Positions 14,200 through 21,930 are shown, numbered from the stretch's first letter. The stretch is DNA of 22,883 bases from Desulfovibrionaceae bacterium (GCA_900770205.1 CAAGJV010000019.1:1-22883); one strand, 5' to 3'. Notes: generated from the letters alone by a model not told the origin. Program-made: numbers and translations.

Positions 14200-15003
14200 A
14201 TGCTGAACATTATCAGGGAACGTATTCATCAGGGCTACAGAACCTTGAACTACCCCTTTACGCTTCCTTCCATAAGCCCTCGCTTTGCCGGCCGCCCTTC
14301 CATCATTCCCTCCCCGTGCACGGCATGCGATCACCGCTCCTGCCTTTCCGTATGCCCCACAGGAGCCCTGAACATAGCCGCCACCGGTCCGGAACTCGAC
14401 ATGGGCAAATGCCTTTTCTGCCGCGCCTGCGAAAATGCCTGCCCGGAACATAAAATAACCTTCACGCACGAACACAGGCTCGCCGCCTACACGCGGGAAG
14501 CGCTTATTGTGCGCGGGCCGGCCGCAGATTCTGCAGAGCAGCCCGGCATTCTGCACTCTTCCGGCCTGCCGAGACGCGATCTTTCCCTCTTCGGCCGTTC
14601 TCTTAAGCTGCGCGAAGTCAGCGCAGGCGGCTGCATGGCCTGCGAGGCCGATGTCAACGTGCTTGGCACGCTCATCTACGATCTCGGGCGCTTCGGCATC
14701 GAATACGCCGCTTCCCCCCGCCATGCAGACGGCATCCTCGTTACCGGCCCCGTTACGGAAAACATGCGCAAGGCGCTTCTCGATACCTGGGAAGCCGTGC
14801 CGGAACCAAAAATCGTGATTGCCGTAGGCGTATGCGCCATTTCCGGCGGAACCTTCCGCTCCGGAAGGGAAGGCTGCGGCGGCGTGGAATCCGTGCTTCC
14901 CGAAGGCTGCGTGGATGTATATGTTCCGGGCTGCCCGCCCAATCCATGGACTATTCTCGATGGTATTCTCTCCATTGCATGGAAAAAGAGAATGGAAAAA
15001 TAA
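14200..15003 (+). CDS. hyfI: HyfH-HyfI fusion: ferredoxin domain plus NuoB-type small subunit
   Basis: The 267-residue protein joins two subunits that are separate in E. coli Hyf/Hyc. Residues 1-90 are HyfH/NuoI-like, with two [4Fe-4S] sets (C40/C43/C48/C52 and C71/C74/C77/C81). Residues 135-267 are the NuoB/HyfI-like small subunit, with all four ligands of the proximal (N2-type) cluster: C145 and C148 in GGCMACEAD, C212 in GVCAISGG and C245 in GCPPNPW. An intact small subunit beside a large subunit without NiFe supports a working electron path that does not end in hydrogen. I chose the ATG at 14200 because AAGGAAG lies directly upstream and the family start fits; an in-frame TTG at 14170 would overlap hyfG. 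It is the last gene before the terminator at 15022. Confidence 0.92.
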   Translation: MLNIIRERIHQGYRTLNYPFTLPSISPRFAGRPSIIPSPCTACDHRSCLSVCPTGALNIAATGPELDMGKCLFCRACENACPEHKITFTHEHRLAAYTREALIVRGPAADSAEQPGILHSSGLPRRDLSLFGRSLKLREVSAGGCMACEADVNVLGTLIYDLGRFGIEYAASPRHADGILVTGPVTENMRKALLDTWEAVPEPKIVIAVGVCAISGGTFRSGREGCGGVESVLPEGCVDVYVPGCPPNPWTILDGILSIAWKKRMEK

Positions 15004-15021
15004 CATAACAACACCTATATG

Positions 15022-15046
15022 AGGGAGGTTCCGCCTCCCTTTTTTT
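15022..15046 (+). terminator. Intrinsic terminator of the Ehr operon
   Basis: AGGGAGG (15022-15028) pairs with CCTCCCT (15034-15040) around a TTCCG loop, followed by six more T residues. It begins 18 bp after the stop of the last operon gene. Confidence 0.9.
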
Positions 15047-15050
15047 ATAA

Positions 15051-15068
15051 CTGTTACACACTGCCACA
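15051..15068. repeat. Pho-box-like direct repeat upstream of glpQ
   Basis: CTGTTACACA and CTGCCACAGG lie head to tail, giving CTGTTAC and CTGCCAC with a 10-bp period. PhoB boxes have two CTGTCAT-like repeats with an 11-bp period, so this is a near match only. It lies about 120 bp upstream of glpQ, a gene often under phosphate or glycerophosphate control. Confidence 0.22.
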
Positions 15069-15099
15069 GGAACGTAACATAAAAATCCGCTCTCCTCTA

Positions 15100-15128
15100 T
15101 GGACTAACAGGGCAAAAAAGCGTATAGG
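15100..15128 (+). promoter_or_regulatory. Possible sigma70 promoter of glpQ
   Basis: TGGACT (15100-15105), a 17-bp spacer and TATAGG (15123-15128) each match four of six consensus bases. A start about 7 bp further on would place the hairpin at 15139-15164 at the very 5' end of the mRNA. Confidence 0.35.
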
Positions 15129-15138
15129 CAAATAAAAA

Positions 15139-15189
15139 CCGGAACAGGCAGCGTGCCGTTCCGGAACTGCAACACGAGGAGAACCTCCT
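15139..15189 (+). promoter_or_regulatory. Structured glpQ leader with a hairpin over the ribosome site
   Basis: A stem of CCGGAAC plus GGCA pairs with TGCC plus GTTCCGG (15139-15164, one bulged A, GCG loop) and has no following T-tract. Directly before the ATG, the ribosome site AGGAG (15177-15181) can pair with CTCCT (15185-15189) across AAC. The second fold would hide the ribosome site, while the first could shield the 5' end from decay. Both are read directly from the sequence; regulatory effect is inference. Confidence 0.45.
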
Positions 15190-16218
15190 ATGCGCAAAGT
15201 ATTTCTTGCCAATGCCCTTGCTCTCGCCTTTCTTTTGCCGCTGGCGGCCAATGCCGCAGACTACCGGCCGGAAGTAGCCGCCCACCGCGGCGCCAGCGGG
15301 TACATTCCTGAACATACCCTCCCCGCCAAGGCCATGGCCTATGCCATGGGCGTGGATTATGTGGAGCAGGATGTTGTCATGAGCAAAGACGGCAAGCTCA
15401 TGGTCATGCACGACATTATCGTGGATACCACCACCGATGTTGCCAAGAAATTCCCCGACCGCCATCGTAAAGACGGCCGCTACTACTCCTCTGACTTCAC
15501 CTATGACGAACTGCGCAGCCTCCGCGTGACCGAGCGCTTCAACCCCAAAACAGGAAAGCCCGTTTTTGCCAACCGCTTCCCCGATTCCCCCATCGCCTAC
15601 CAGATCCCCACTCTGGAAGAAGAATTCTATCAGGTCCAGGGCCTGAACAAGTCTACCGGAAATAACGTGGGCGTGTATGTGGAAGTGAAGGAGCCCGACT
15701 TCTTCATGAATCAGGGTCTGGATATTCTCAAAGCCACCATCGATATGCTGACAAAATTCGGCTACAACAGCGCCGACAGCAAGGCCATCCTGCAGATCTT
15801 CGACTACGAAGCCGTTCTGCGCGCCCGTGAACTTGGCTGGAAAGGCCAGCTCTGCATGCTTGTTACCGCCAACGGCCAGGGCGCCAAAGACGACAAGGCC
15901 CGCCATAAGTGGCTCACCACGCCGGAAGGCATTAAGGAAGTGGCCAAGTACGCCACCATCTACGCCCCCAACTTCAATCTTCTTGCCGTGCCCACGGCAG
16001 ACGGCAAGGGCTACACCATCTCCAACCTTGGCGACATGGTCCGCCAGAGCGGCATGAAGCTCCATTCCTGGACACTCCGCAAGGATTCCCTGCCCAAGGG
16101 CTTCAAAGACTTCAACGAAGTTCTTGATGTGAGCTTCAAGAAGCTCAAGGTGGAAGGCATGTTCTCCGACTTCCCGGATCTGCTCGTGCAGTACCTCAAG
16201 GCCAATAATCTCCGCTAA
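15190..16218 (+). CDS. glpQ: Periplasmic glycerophosphodiester phosphodiesterase GlpQ
   Basis: The 342-residue protein has a Sec signal peptide (Lys3, hydrophobic core, ANA before a likely cleavage near residue 22) and closely follows E. coli GlpQ. Catalytic and metal residues are visible: H32-R33 in AHRGASGYIPEHT, E59 and D61 in VEQDVVM, and H74 in MVMHDI. The DRHRKDGRYY segment, VQGLNKSTGNNVGVY and the C-terminal FSDFPDLLVQYL are GlpQ-specific. It hydrolyses glycerophosphodiesters from phospholipid turnover to glycerol 3-phosphate and an alcohol, in the periplasm, with a divalent metal. No glpT or other glp gene is adjacent; the gene is monocistronic, between terminators at 15022 and 16245. 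Confidence 0.96.
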   Translation: MRKVFLANALALAFLLPLAANAADYRPEVAAHRGASGYIPEHTLPAKAMAYAMGVDYVEQDVVMSKDGKLMVMHDIIVDTTTDVAKKFPDRHRKDGRYYSSDFTYDELRSLRVTERFNPKTGKPVFANRFPDSPIAYQIPTLEEEFYQVQGLNKSTGNNVGVYVEVKEPDFFMNQGLDILKATIDMLTKFGYNSADSKAILQIFDYEAVLRARELGWKGQLCMLVTANGQGAKDDKARHKWLTTPEGIKEVAKYATIYAPNFNLLAVPTADGKGYTISNLGDMVRQSGMKLHSWTLRKDSLPKGFKDFNEVLDVSFKKLKVEGMFSDFPDLLVQYLKANNLR

Positions 16219-16244
16219 GAGCTCCTCTCCCTTTTAACTGCAGA

Positions 16245-16271
16245 AGGCCGGGTTCATGCCCGGCCTCTTTT
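16245..16271. terminator. Terminator between glpQ and the convergent CDF transporter gene
   Basis: AGGCCGGG (16245-16252) pairs perfectly with CCCGGCCT (16259-16266), followed by CTTTT on the plus strand. On the minus strand it lies just past the stop of the transporter gene, with a weaker T-tract, so it probably serves glpQ mainly and the transporter partly. Confidence 0.8.
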
Positions 16272-16291
16272 ATGAAAAATTTCCGGCAGCT

Positions 16292-17749
16292 CTATCTGCC
16301 CTTCGGCTCTACGTGAATGACAATCTGCCCCACTGCCGGAAGAATCTCCCGTATGTCCTCTTCCAGCCTGGAAGCCAGAGCATGCCCTTCCCCCACGGTG
16401 GAAGCATAGGAACGGCAGTGGAAGGAAAGCGTGCTTCCGTCTTCCCCCGTATTCACATGGATATGGTGCGCTTCGCACAGTTCGGAATGCTCCAGCGCCC
16501 TCTGCACCGCCTTTTCCGCATCGCCAGGGGTTACGGAAGAGGCACTGCTGCGGCCCCGGCCGCTTTTCGGCTCCATGTGGGAAACCACATACATGGCGCC
16601 TACTCTCCGGCACAAATCCTGCTCATAGGCCGTTACCTTTTCATGCGCTTCAGAAAGGGGCATGTCATCCGGCAGCTCTATATGCACTTCCACATACATG
16701 CCCTCTCCCTGCGTCACAAGGCGCAGGTTGTGTATCGGCAGCCCGTGCAGGGAAGCCAGCCGGTAGGAGGTGGCATAAAAATCTCTGCGGTTCTCTTCTT
16801 CCGGTTCCATGTGAACCGTCGTTTCCGCATCGGGCAGAACAGAACGCACTATCCCTTCCAGCATGGTGGAAATTTCATGCGCCATATCAACCCTCAGATC
16901 AGAAGGCACGGAAACCACAAGCTCAACAAAATGCCGCGCACCGCTTTCCCTCACGCGCACGCTGCGCACCGCGTAGGCAGGGGCGTTGGCCGCAAGGGCG
17001 GCCCGTACCTGCCTTGTCTGCTCATCCATGCCGCCATCCATAAGGGTAAGCACGGCATTGCGCGCCATATCATAGCTCACCTTGAGCACAATGCAGGCCA
17101 CCCCCAGGGCGGCCACGGCATCGGCATTCGTAAGAATACGGTGCAGGGGTGAACCTTGCCTGGTAAACGCTGCCAGGCTCACGCAGGCAAGCCCGGCCAG
17201 AACCACGGCCGAAGACCATATATCGGTGGTGAAATGCATGGCATCGGCCTCAAGCGCCTGCGACTTATGCTCCTTTGCCACCCTGCGCAGCATGGCGGAA
17301 CGGCTGATATCCACCGCAAGAGATACCATCACCACGGCAAAAGCCCACCAAGAAGGCTCCACAGGGCCGGCCGCAAAAAAGAGCCTCTCCCCAGCCTCCA
17401 TCACTATCCACACGCATGTCACCAGAAGGAGCACCGTTTCCGCAAGCGCTGCAAGGCTTTCGGCCTTGCCGTGCCCGTAGGGGTGCTTCTCGTCTGCCGG
17501 CTGGGCCGATATGCGCACGGCAAGGCAGGTAATGCCGGCTGCCGCAAAATCGAGCAGGCTGTGCAAAGCCTCCGAAAGCAATCCAAGGCTGTTGGTGGAA
17601 ATGCCCGCCGCAAGCTTAATGATAGTTAAAAGGGCTGACCACAGCACTGAGGAAACCGCGGCCTTCTTCTTGGCGGCATCGGCCAGAAGCTGCTTCTCTT
17701 CGGCAGACAGGTCTTCCACTCTCATAGCCGTTTTCTTCTTCTCTTCCAT
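16292..17749 (-). CDS. Cation diffusion facilitator with three C-terminal domain repeats
   Basis: The 485-residue inner-membrane protein exports divalent metals in exchange for protons. The membrane domain (about 30-235) has both HxxxD metal sites, H63/D67 (ALHSLLD) and H172/D176 (MHFTTD), plus HPYGHGKAE (89-97). HxxxD at both sites points to Zn/Cd rather than Fe or Mn. Common CDF proteins have one cytoplasmic dimerisation domain of about 80 residues. Here three similar units follow, at about 240-316, 325-395 and 415-484, each ending in the same pattern (HMEP, HMEP, HVEP) and rich in His, Asp and Glu. An Arg/Ser-rich linker separates units two and three. GGGGGGAG precedes the ATG. It lies downstream of tRNA-Leu, beyond a terminator, with no clear promoter of its own. 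Confidence 0.92.
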   Translation of the reverse strand: MEEKKKTAMRVEDLSAEEKQLLADAAKKKAAVSSVLWSALLTIIKLAAGISTNSLGLLSEALHSLLDFAAAGITCLAVRISAQPADEKHPYGHGKAESLAALAETVLLLVTCVWIVMEAGERLFFAAGPVEPSWWAFAVVMVSLAVDISRSAMLRRVAKEHKSQALEADAMHFTTDIWSSAVVLAGLACVSLAAFTRQGSPLHRILTNADAVAALGVACIVLKVSYDMARNAVLTLMDGGMDEQTRQVRAALAANAPAYAVRSVRVRESGARHFVELVVSVPSDLRVDMAHEISTMLEGIVRSVLPDAETTVHMEPEEENRRDFYATSYRLASLHGLPIHNLRLVTQGEGMYVEVHIELPDDMPLSEAHEKVTAYEQDLCRRVGAMYVVSHMEPKSGRGRSSASSVTPGDAEKAVQRALEHSELCEAHHIHVNTGEDGSTLSFHCRSYASTVGEGHALASRLEEDIREILPAVGQIVIHVEPKGR

Positions 17750-17802
17750 ACTCCCCCCAAAAATATCTGAAGGTTTCCAGCTCTCTCAAAAGAAGAGGGA
17801 GA

Positions 17803-17843
17803 CAAAAGAAGCCATTGAGCGAACTCAATGGCTTCTTTTTTTG
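17803..17843. terminator. Bidirectional terminator downstream of tRNA-Leu
   Basis: AAAAGAAGCCATTGAG (17804-17819) pairs perfectly over 16 bp with 17824-17839. On the minus strand the loop reads TTCG and the exit is TTTTG; on the plus strand seven T residues follow. It begins just past the 3' end of the minus-strand tRNA gene. Confidence 0.85.
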
Positions 17844-17849
17844 TCTGGC

Positions 17850-17934
17850 TGGTGCCCAGGGGGAGACTCGAACTCCCACGCCATTCGGCGCTACCACCTC
17901 AAGATAGTGTGTCTACCAATTCCACCACCTGGGC
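17850..17934 (-). tRNA. tRNA-Leu, anticodon GAG
   Basis: This is an 85-nt class II tRNA. The acceptor stem GCCCAGG (17934-17928) pairs with CCTGGGC, followed by discriminator A and an encoded CCA at 17852-17850. The anticodon stem CTATC/GGTAG holds the loop TTGAGGT, giving anticodon GAG, which reads CUC and CUU. A long variable arm (GCGCCGAATGGCGT) and a T-arm with GTTCGAGTC are present. The D-arm GGTGGAATTGGTAGACAC matches bacterial tRNA-Leu. Confidence 0.97.
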
Positions 17935-17943
17935 ACGGGTGTT

Positions 17944-17972
17944 CTTATAGGCTAAAGCCAAACGCTTGGCAA
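17944..17972 (-). promoter_or_regulatory. Sigma70-type promoter of tRNA-Leu
   Basis: The minus strand has TTGCCA (17972-17967), a 17-bp spacer and TATAAG (17949-17944), five of six matches in each box. It lies 10 bp upstream of the tRNA 5' end, as expected for a short leader removed by RNase P. Confidence 0.75.
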
Positions 17973-18012
17973 GTCTTTTTTTCTGCAAGAGGCTTTTTCC
18001 TGAAGATTAGCC

Positions 18013-18630
18013 TCACCTGAGCCTTCGGTGCGAAGAAAAGCGTATGATAATCAAGTGACATATCCACCATACCGCAATAACGGAAACAATGCCTATGATC
18101 CACCCCACCACTATGTCAAACGGATAGTTCTTCCCCACATATATCTGGGAGAACCCTACGCTGAACGGCAGAAGGTATACCCATGGATTGGAACGGTAAA
18201 AAAGCAGGGACAGCACCACTGCCACGGCCATGCACGCGGCAGAGGGAGAGGAAGGCATGGAGCCCCCAAGAACTTTTGTTTCCGTGGTATACTCATCAAT
18301 AACTATCCACTGGTCTGCGGCGCTGTCGTAATAGTTCGAGCCCATAACCACCTGGCAGGGCCGCTCCCTGTCGATGGAAGATTTCAAGGCACTGGTGGTG
18401 ATATCCGTTGCACCTACGGAAAGCCCTATGAGCAGAACCAGCATAAGCACACGGCCTACCGGCTCCAGGGAACTTCGCCAGCAGTGAACGGCATAGGCGA
18501 TGACGCATATCAGCGCTCCCACCCACATGATCCACACCTTGGAAAAAAGAGGCATGATGAAATTGAACACCGCATTATGCAATGACATATTGATAAGTTC
18601 AAACATGGACTGATCGAGTATCTGAAACAT
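18013..18630 (-). CDS. PAP2-fold membrane protein with altered catalytic residues
   Basis: The 205-residue protein has several hydrophobic helices arranged as in PAP2 phosphatidate/undecaprenyl-pyrophosphate phosphatases. Motif 1 is intact (K83 to R90-P91, KxxxxxxRP). Motif 2, normally PSGH, is PSSP (126-129), so the catalytic acid His is Pro129. Motif 3, normally SRxxxxxHxxxD, is SQ at 161-162 with Asn168 for the nucleophile His and Asp172 kept. Both catalytic His are therefore gone and phosphatase activity by the usual mechanism is unlikely. The reading frame is intact and hydrophobic throughout, so it is not an obvious pseudogene. It is the last gene of the rluB-like/pepA/ttcA-like run, 38 bp after the thiolase gene. 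A lipid-binding or structural role is possible. Confidence 0.8.
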   Translation of the reverse strand: MFQILDQSMFELINMSLHNAVFNFIMPLFSKVWIMWVGALICVIAYAVHCWRSSLEPVGRVLMLVLLIGLSVGATDITTSALKSSIDRERPCQVVMGSNYYDSAADQWIVIDEYTTETKVLGGSMPSSPSAACMAVAVVLSLLFYRSNPWVYLLPFSVGFSQIYVGKNYPFDIVVGWIIGIVSVIAVWWICHLIIIRFSSHRRLR

Positions 18631-18668
18631 ACCAGCCTACCTGTCAAAATCCTTTCTTTAGAGGAAAA

Positions 18669-19466
18669 CTATTTTTCCGCAGAAGGTTCGAGTTCGTTCA
18701 CCTTTCCGCCCTGTTTCCCGGCGGGCAGGCGGTTCTGTTCCCATTGCCAGCGGGCAAGGCCGTTATAGATATTCTTGCGTCTCACCTTGCTCCCCGCACA
18801 CATGAGGTTGAGCATTTCCATCATGTCGGCACGGCGCGTTTTTCCTGCAGAGGGGCAGGGATTGGAAAACACGGGAAGCTCCCACTGCTTCGCCGCCCGT
18901 ATGATATCTGCCTTGGCAACCAGCAGCAAGGGCCGGATCACCTGAAGCGCTCCATGGAAAAATGGCTCGTTCATGCTCATTCCGGCCACTTTTCCGGTCT
19001 GTACAAGGTTCATCAGAAAATTGGAGACAAGATCATCATTGTTATGGCCAAAGGCCAGGTGCGTCAGCTTATATTCGCTGCAAAGGGCAAACAGGCGCTT
19101 ACGGCGCAATCGCGCGCAGTAAAAACAGGCGGAATTGCGGAGATTTTCCTCAGAATGCCCCCTCGGCCCATAATCTGTTACCTCCACATGGCCGGCAATA
19201 CCTTCCCTGGCAAGCCATTCAACAAGCGGAGCATGATTGGCGCTGTCGAACCCGGGGTTAAGGTGCAGGGCCATAATTTCAAAGGGAAAAGGAACAATAC
19301 TTTGCCGGATCTTCAGAACCTTAAGCAGGACAAAACTGTCCACCCCTCCAGATACGGCAACCCCGACACGAGCGCCGGGAAAAAGCATTCCCGTAGACTG
19401 CATGGCCTTTCCGGCCGCTTTTACGCACACCTGCTGAGCATAGCTCAGCTTGCTGATACGGCTCAT
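18669..19466 (-). CDS. ttcA: TtcA-like tRNA 2-thiocytidine synthetase family protein
   Basis: This 265-residue ATP-pyrophosphatase has the PP-loop SGGVDS (39-44). Cysteines C114 and C117 (CFYCARLRRKR) and C204 (NPCPSAGKTRR) correspond to the three ligands that hold an [4Fe-4S] cluster in TtcA-family thiolases. GHNNDD (140-145) is the family GHxxDD motif. TtcA thiolates cytidine 32 in the anticodon loop of some tRNAs, adenylating the base before sulfur transfer. PP-loop thiolases of this type are easily confused among subfamilies, and here the motif is SGGVDS where E. coli TtcA has SGGKDS, so the target base is not certain. It lies 18 bp downstream of pepA and 38 bp upstream of the PAP2-like gene. 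Confidence 0.8.
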   Translation of the reverse strand: MSRISKLSYAQQVCVKAAGKAMQSTGMLFPGARVGVAVSGGVDSFVLLKVLKIRQSIVPFPFEIMALHLNPGFDSANHAPLVEWLAREGIAGHVEVTDYGPRGHSEENLRNSACFYCARLRRKRLFALCSEYKLTHLAFGHNNDDLVSNFLMNLVQTGKVAGMSMNEPFFHGALQVIRPLLLVAKADIIRAAKQWELPVFSNPCPSAGKTRRADMMEMLNLMCAGSKVRRKNIYNGLARWQWEQNRLPAGKQGGKVNELEPSAEK

Positions 19467-19484
19467 CTTTTCCTCTATGATACA

Positions 19485-21026
19485 TTAATCTTCTTCCTGC
19501 ATGGCTGCGCCCTTATTTCCAAGCGCCGCATGCAGAAGAGTACGAACGCCAAACCCCGTAGCCCCCTTGGCATTAATGGGGGTATCGGCATTGTCGGCTG
19601 CGGCCATGTCTATATGGGCCCAGTCTATGCCATCATCAACAAACTGCTGCAGAAAAACAGCGGCATTAATGGCTCCGCCCTCACGCGGGCCGGAGTTCAC
19701 CATGTCGGCGCAGCTGCTTTTCAAATTCTTCAGAGCCGTATCCGTCCATAGCGGAAGCTTCCAGTTCCGCTCTCCAAGGGCAGTTCCACAGGCATGAAGT
19801 TCTTCCGCCAGTGTATCGCTGGTGGAAAACAGCCCGGCCGCATCTGCTCCAAGGGCAACAGCACAGGCTCCGGTAAGAGTAGCGATATCTATAAGGCGGA
19901 AAGGCTTATAGTTTTCCTGGGCCCAGGCAAGGGCATCTGCCAGAACAAGGCGCCCTTCCGCATCGGTATTCACGATTTCCACCGACAGGCCCTTTTTTGA
20001 AACAACAATATCGCCGGGGCGCGTGGCATGCGATCCGGGCATGTTTTCCGCGCAGGCCATGATGCCAATGACCGGCCTCTGCGGCCGGACGGAAAATGAA
20101 AGCTGCCCCAGAGCCTCCATCACGCCAAGCACGGCGGCAGCTCCAGACATATCGCCCTTCATTTCCTCCATTCCCTTGGCCGGCTTAAGACTGATTCCTC
20201 CGGAATCGAAGCACAGCCCTTTGCCAAGAAGAACAACTGGCTCCTTCCCTTCCACTCCGCGGGGGATATATTCCATAACCGCCATTCTCGGATCTTCCGC
20301 AGAGCCCTTTGCCACGGCAAGATAGGCGTTCATGCCTTCTTCTTCAAGTTCCGCGGAGCCGAGCACCCTTATCCCCATGGAATACCTTTCTGCCACTTCC
20401 CGTGCCTTTTCTGCAAAGGCGCTGGGAGTCATCACATTGGCCGGATCGTTCGCAGCATCTCTTGCAAGCATGATTCCGGCGGCCTCTGCTTCGGCAAGGC
20501 GTACCTGAGAACGCACATCATCGTCGACAAACGCCCCTTCCAGCATCAGGAAAAGAGAGCGTGGATCGCTGTGCTCGCTTTTGGAGCGCCGCCACTTTTC
20601 ATACCGGTAAAGGGAAAGCTTCGCGGCAAGAACAGCCTCTCTGGCAATATCGGCCAGGCCGACTCCCAGCCTTTCAGCCACTCTCGCCAGAGAAGAGCCA
20701 TCTATGCCAATGGTTTCAAGATCATTTTCCCTGCACGCCCGTACGGCCTTGCCCACAGCATATCGGAACGCCGTCATATCGAGCTTTTCGGCTTTTCCCA
20801 GGCCTGTGCCCAAAACGCGGGAAATATCCATGGCCTTCGGGCCATAAAAAACAACGCTCTCATCCCCTCTTCCTTTAAAATCCCGCCATGCAGGCGCAAT
20901 GCCAAGCCAGAGAGCATTTTCTGCCAGCACAGAGCAAGACTCAGCTCCCTCTCCTTCAAAAACAAATGTCAGAACGATGTCTGCCTTCCAATGGGAAGGC
21001 CCTCCTGCCTGAAAACGAATATCCAT
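19485..21026 (-). CDS. pepA: Leucyl aminopeptidase (M17 family)
   Basis: The 513-residue cytosolic peptidase removes N-terminal residues, leucine preferred, using two metal ions. Ligands and catalytic residues are all present and at positions nearly equal to E. coli PepA: K269 and D274 (GKGLCFDSGG), K281, D292 (GDMSGAAAV), and D355, E357 and R359 in the M17 signature NTDAEGRL. The N-terminal domain (about 1-170) is variable, as usual. GAGGA precedes the ATG at 21026, 72 bp after the stop of the pseudouridine synthase gene. E. coli PepA also binds DNA in site-specific recombination; nothing here speaks for or against that. Confidence 0.95.
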   Translation of the reverse strand: MDIRFQAGGPSHWKADIVLTFVFEGEGAESCSVLAENALWLGIAPAWRDFKGRGDESVVFYGPKAMDISRVLGTGLGKAEKLDMTAFRYAVGKAVRACRENDLETIGIDGSSLARVAERLGVGLADIAREAVLAAKLSLYRYEKWRRSKSEHSDPRSLFLMLEGAFVDDDVRSQVRLAEAEAAGIMLARDAANDPANVMTPSAFAEKAREVAERYSMGIRVLGSAELEEEGMNAYLAVAKGSAEDPRMAVMEYIPRGVEGKEPVVLLGKGLCFDSGGISLKPAKGMEEMKGDMSGAAAVLGVMEALGQLSFSVRPQRPVIGIMACAENMPGSHATRPGDIVVSKKGLSVEIVNTDAEGRLVLADALAWAQENYKPFRLIDIATLTGACAVALGADAAGLFSTSDTLAEELHACGTALGERNWKLPLWTDTALKNLKSSCADMVNSGPREGGAINAAVFLQQFVDDGIDWAHIDMAAADNADTPINAKGATGFGVRTLLHAALGNKGAAMQEED

Positions 21027-21098
21027 ATTTTCCTCACGGATGTTTTGTCTGTAATTTCCTGCCGCTGCTGCCAGCAGAATACAACGGTCATAAAAAGG

Positions 21099-21866
21099 TC
21101 AGGAATGCTCCAGCCCCACCGCCCTGCGCAACGCCTCAACTTCACCGGCGGAAAGAGGCCGTACCCTGCCAGGAACCAGGCCGCCAAGCTCTATCGGCCC
21201 TTCTGCTACTCTTTTCAGCCGAAGAACCGTAAACCCCACATCGCGGCACATACGCCGTATCTGCCGGTTCAGCCCCTGCCGAAGCACCATTTCAAGAAGG
21301 ATGCCTCTCCCATCCTTCCCCTGCAGCGGCCGAACTTCCACCGGTGCTGTTCTGTCTCCTTCCGCAAGAGTCATCCCTTTTCTCATGAGGGAAAGGGATG
21401 TGGCAACTGCCCCCTCTCCATTTTCCGGGCGGACAAGCACATGGTAAACCTTGGGCAGATGCCAGCGCGGGTGCATGAGCCGGTAGGAAAGATCTCCATC
21501 ATCGGTAAGAAGTATCAGCCCCTCCGAAAAAAAATCGAGCCTGCCTACGGGGAACAAGCGCTTATGGCGCCATGGTTCAGGAACATAATCCAGAACAGTT
21601 TCCCGCCCGTCCGGGTCGCTGGCCGTAGAAACAACCCTCACCGGCTTATTCAGCATAAGCCAGCATTTTCCACTGCCGCCGCTTTTCAGCTTCACAGGCC
21701 GGCCATCAACAAGAACAGCATCGTGGGGAAGAACCTTCAGCCCGGGGCTTTCCGCCTTCACGCCATTCACGCAGACTCTTCCAGCAAAAACAAGTTCATC
21801 CGCGCTTCGGCGTGAGCATACGCCGGCATCTGCCAGTGCCTTGTTCAGTCTTATTCCTTCCGCCAC
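21099..21866 (-). CDS. RsuA/RluB/RluE-family rRNA pseudouridine synthase
   Basis: The 255-residue protein has an N-terminal S4 RNA-binding domain (about 4-50, IRLNKALADAGVCSRRSADELV) and a synthase domain with the family motif GRLDFFSEGLILLTDDG; Asp111 is the catalytic aspartate. LNKPVRVVST (72-81) and YRLMHPRWHLPKVYHV are also typical. It isomerises a uridine in rRNA. RsuA (16S) and RluB (23S) cannot be separated with confidence, though the family most often annotated with this form is RluB. The start is GTG at 21866, supported by AGGAGAG seven bases upstream. It is the first gene of the minus-strand run with pepA, the TtcA-like gene and the PAP2-like gene. Confidence 0.93.
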   Translation of the reverse strand: MAEGIRLNKALADAGVCSRRSADELVFAGRVCVNGVKAESPGLKVLPHDAVLVDGRPVKLKSGGSGKCWLMLNKPVRVVSTASDPDGRETVLDYVPEPWRHKRLFPVGRLDFFSEGLILLTDDGDLSYRLMHPRWHLPKVYHVLVRPENGEGAVATSLSLMRKGMTLAEGDRTAPVEVRPLQGKDGRGILLEMVLRQGLNRQIRRMCRDVGFTVLRLKRVAEGPIELGGLVPGRVRPLSAGEVEALRRAVGLEHS

Positions 21867-21930
21867 GTTTTCTCTCCTCTCCGCGCTGTCGTATCCATCA
21901 TGGAAATTAGCCTTTTCTTCACTGGAACAA

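Noticed and set aside
17762..17789. Possible promoter of the CDF gene (TTGAGA, 16 bp, GATATT on the minus strand)
   Set aside because: The -10 is only 13 bp from the ATG, so the expected start would leave no room for the ribosome site.
17973..18020. GAGGCT/AGCCTC hairpin after the PAP2-like gene as a terminator
   Set aside because: The loop is long, the stem is six pairs and there is no T-tract on the minus strand, so it is too weak to call.
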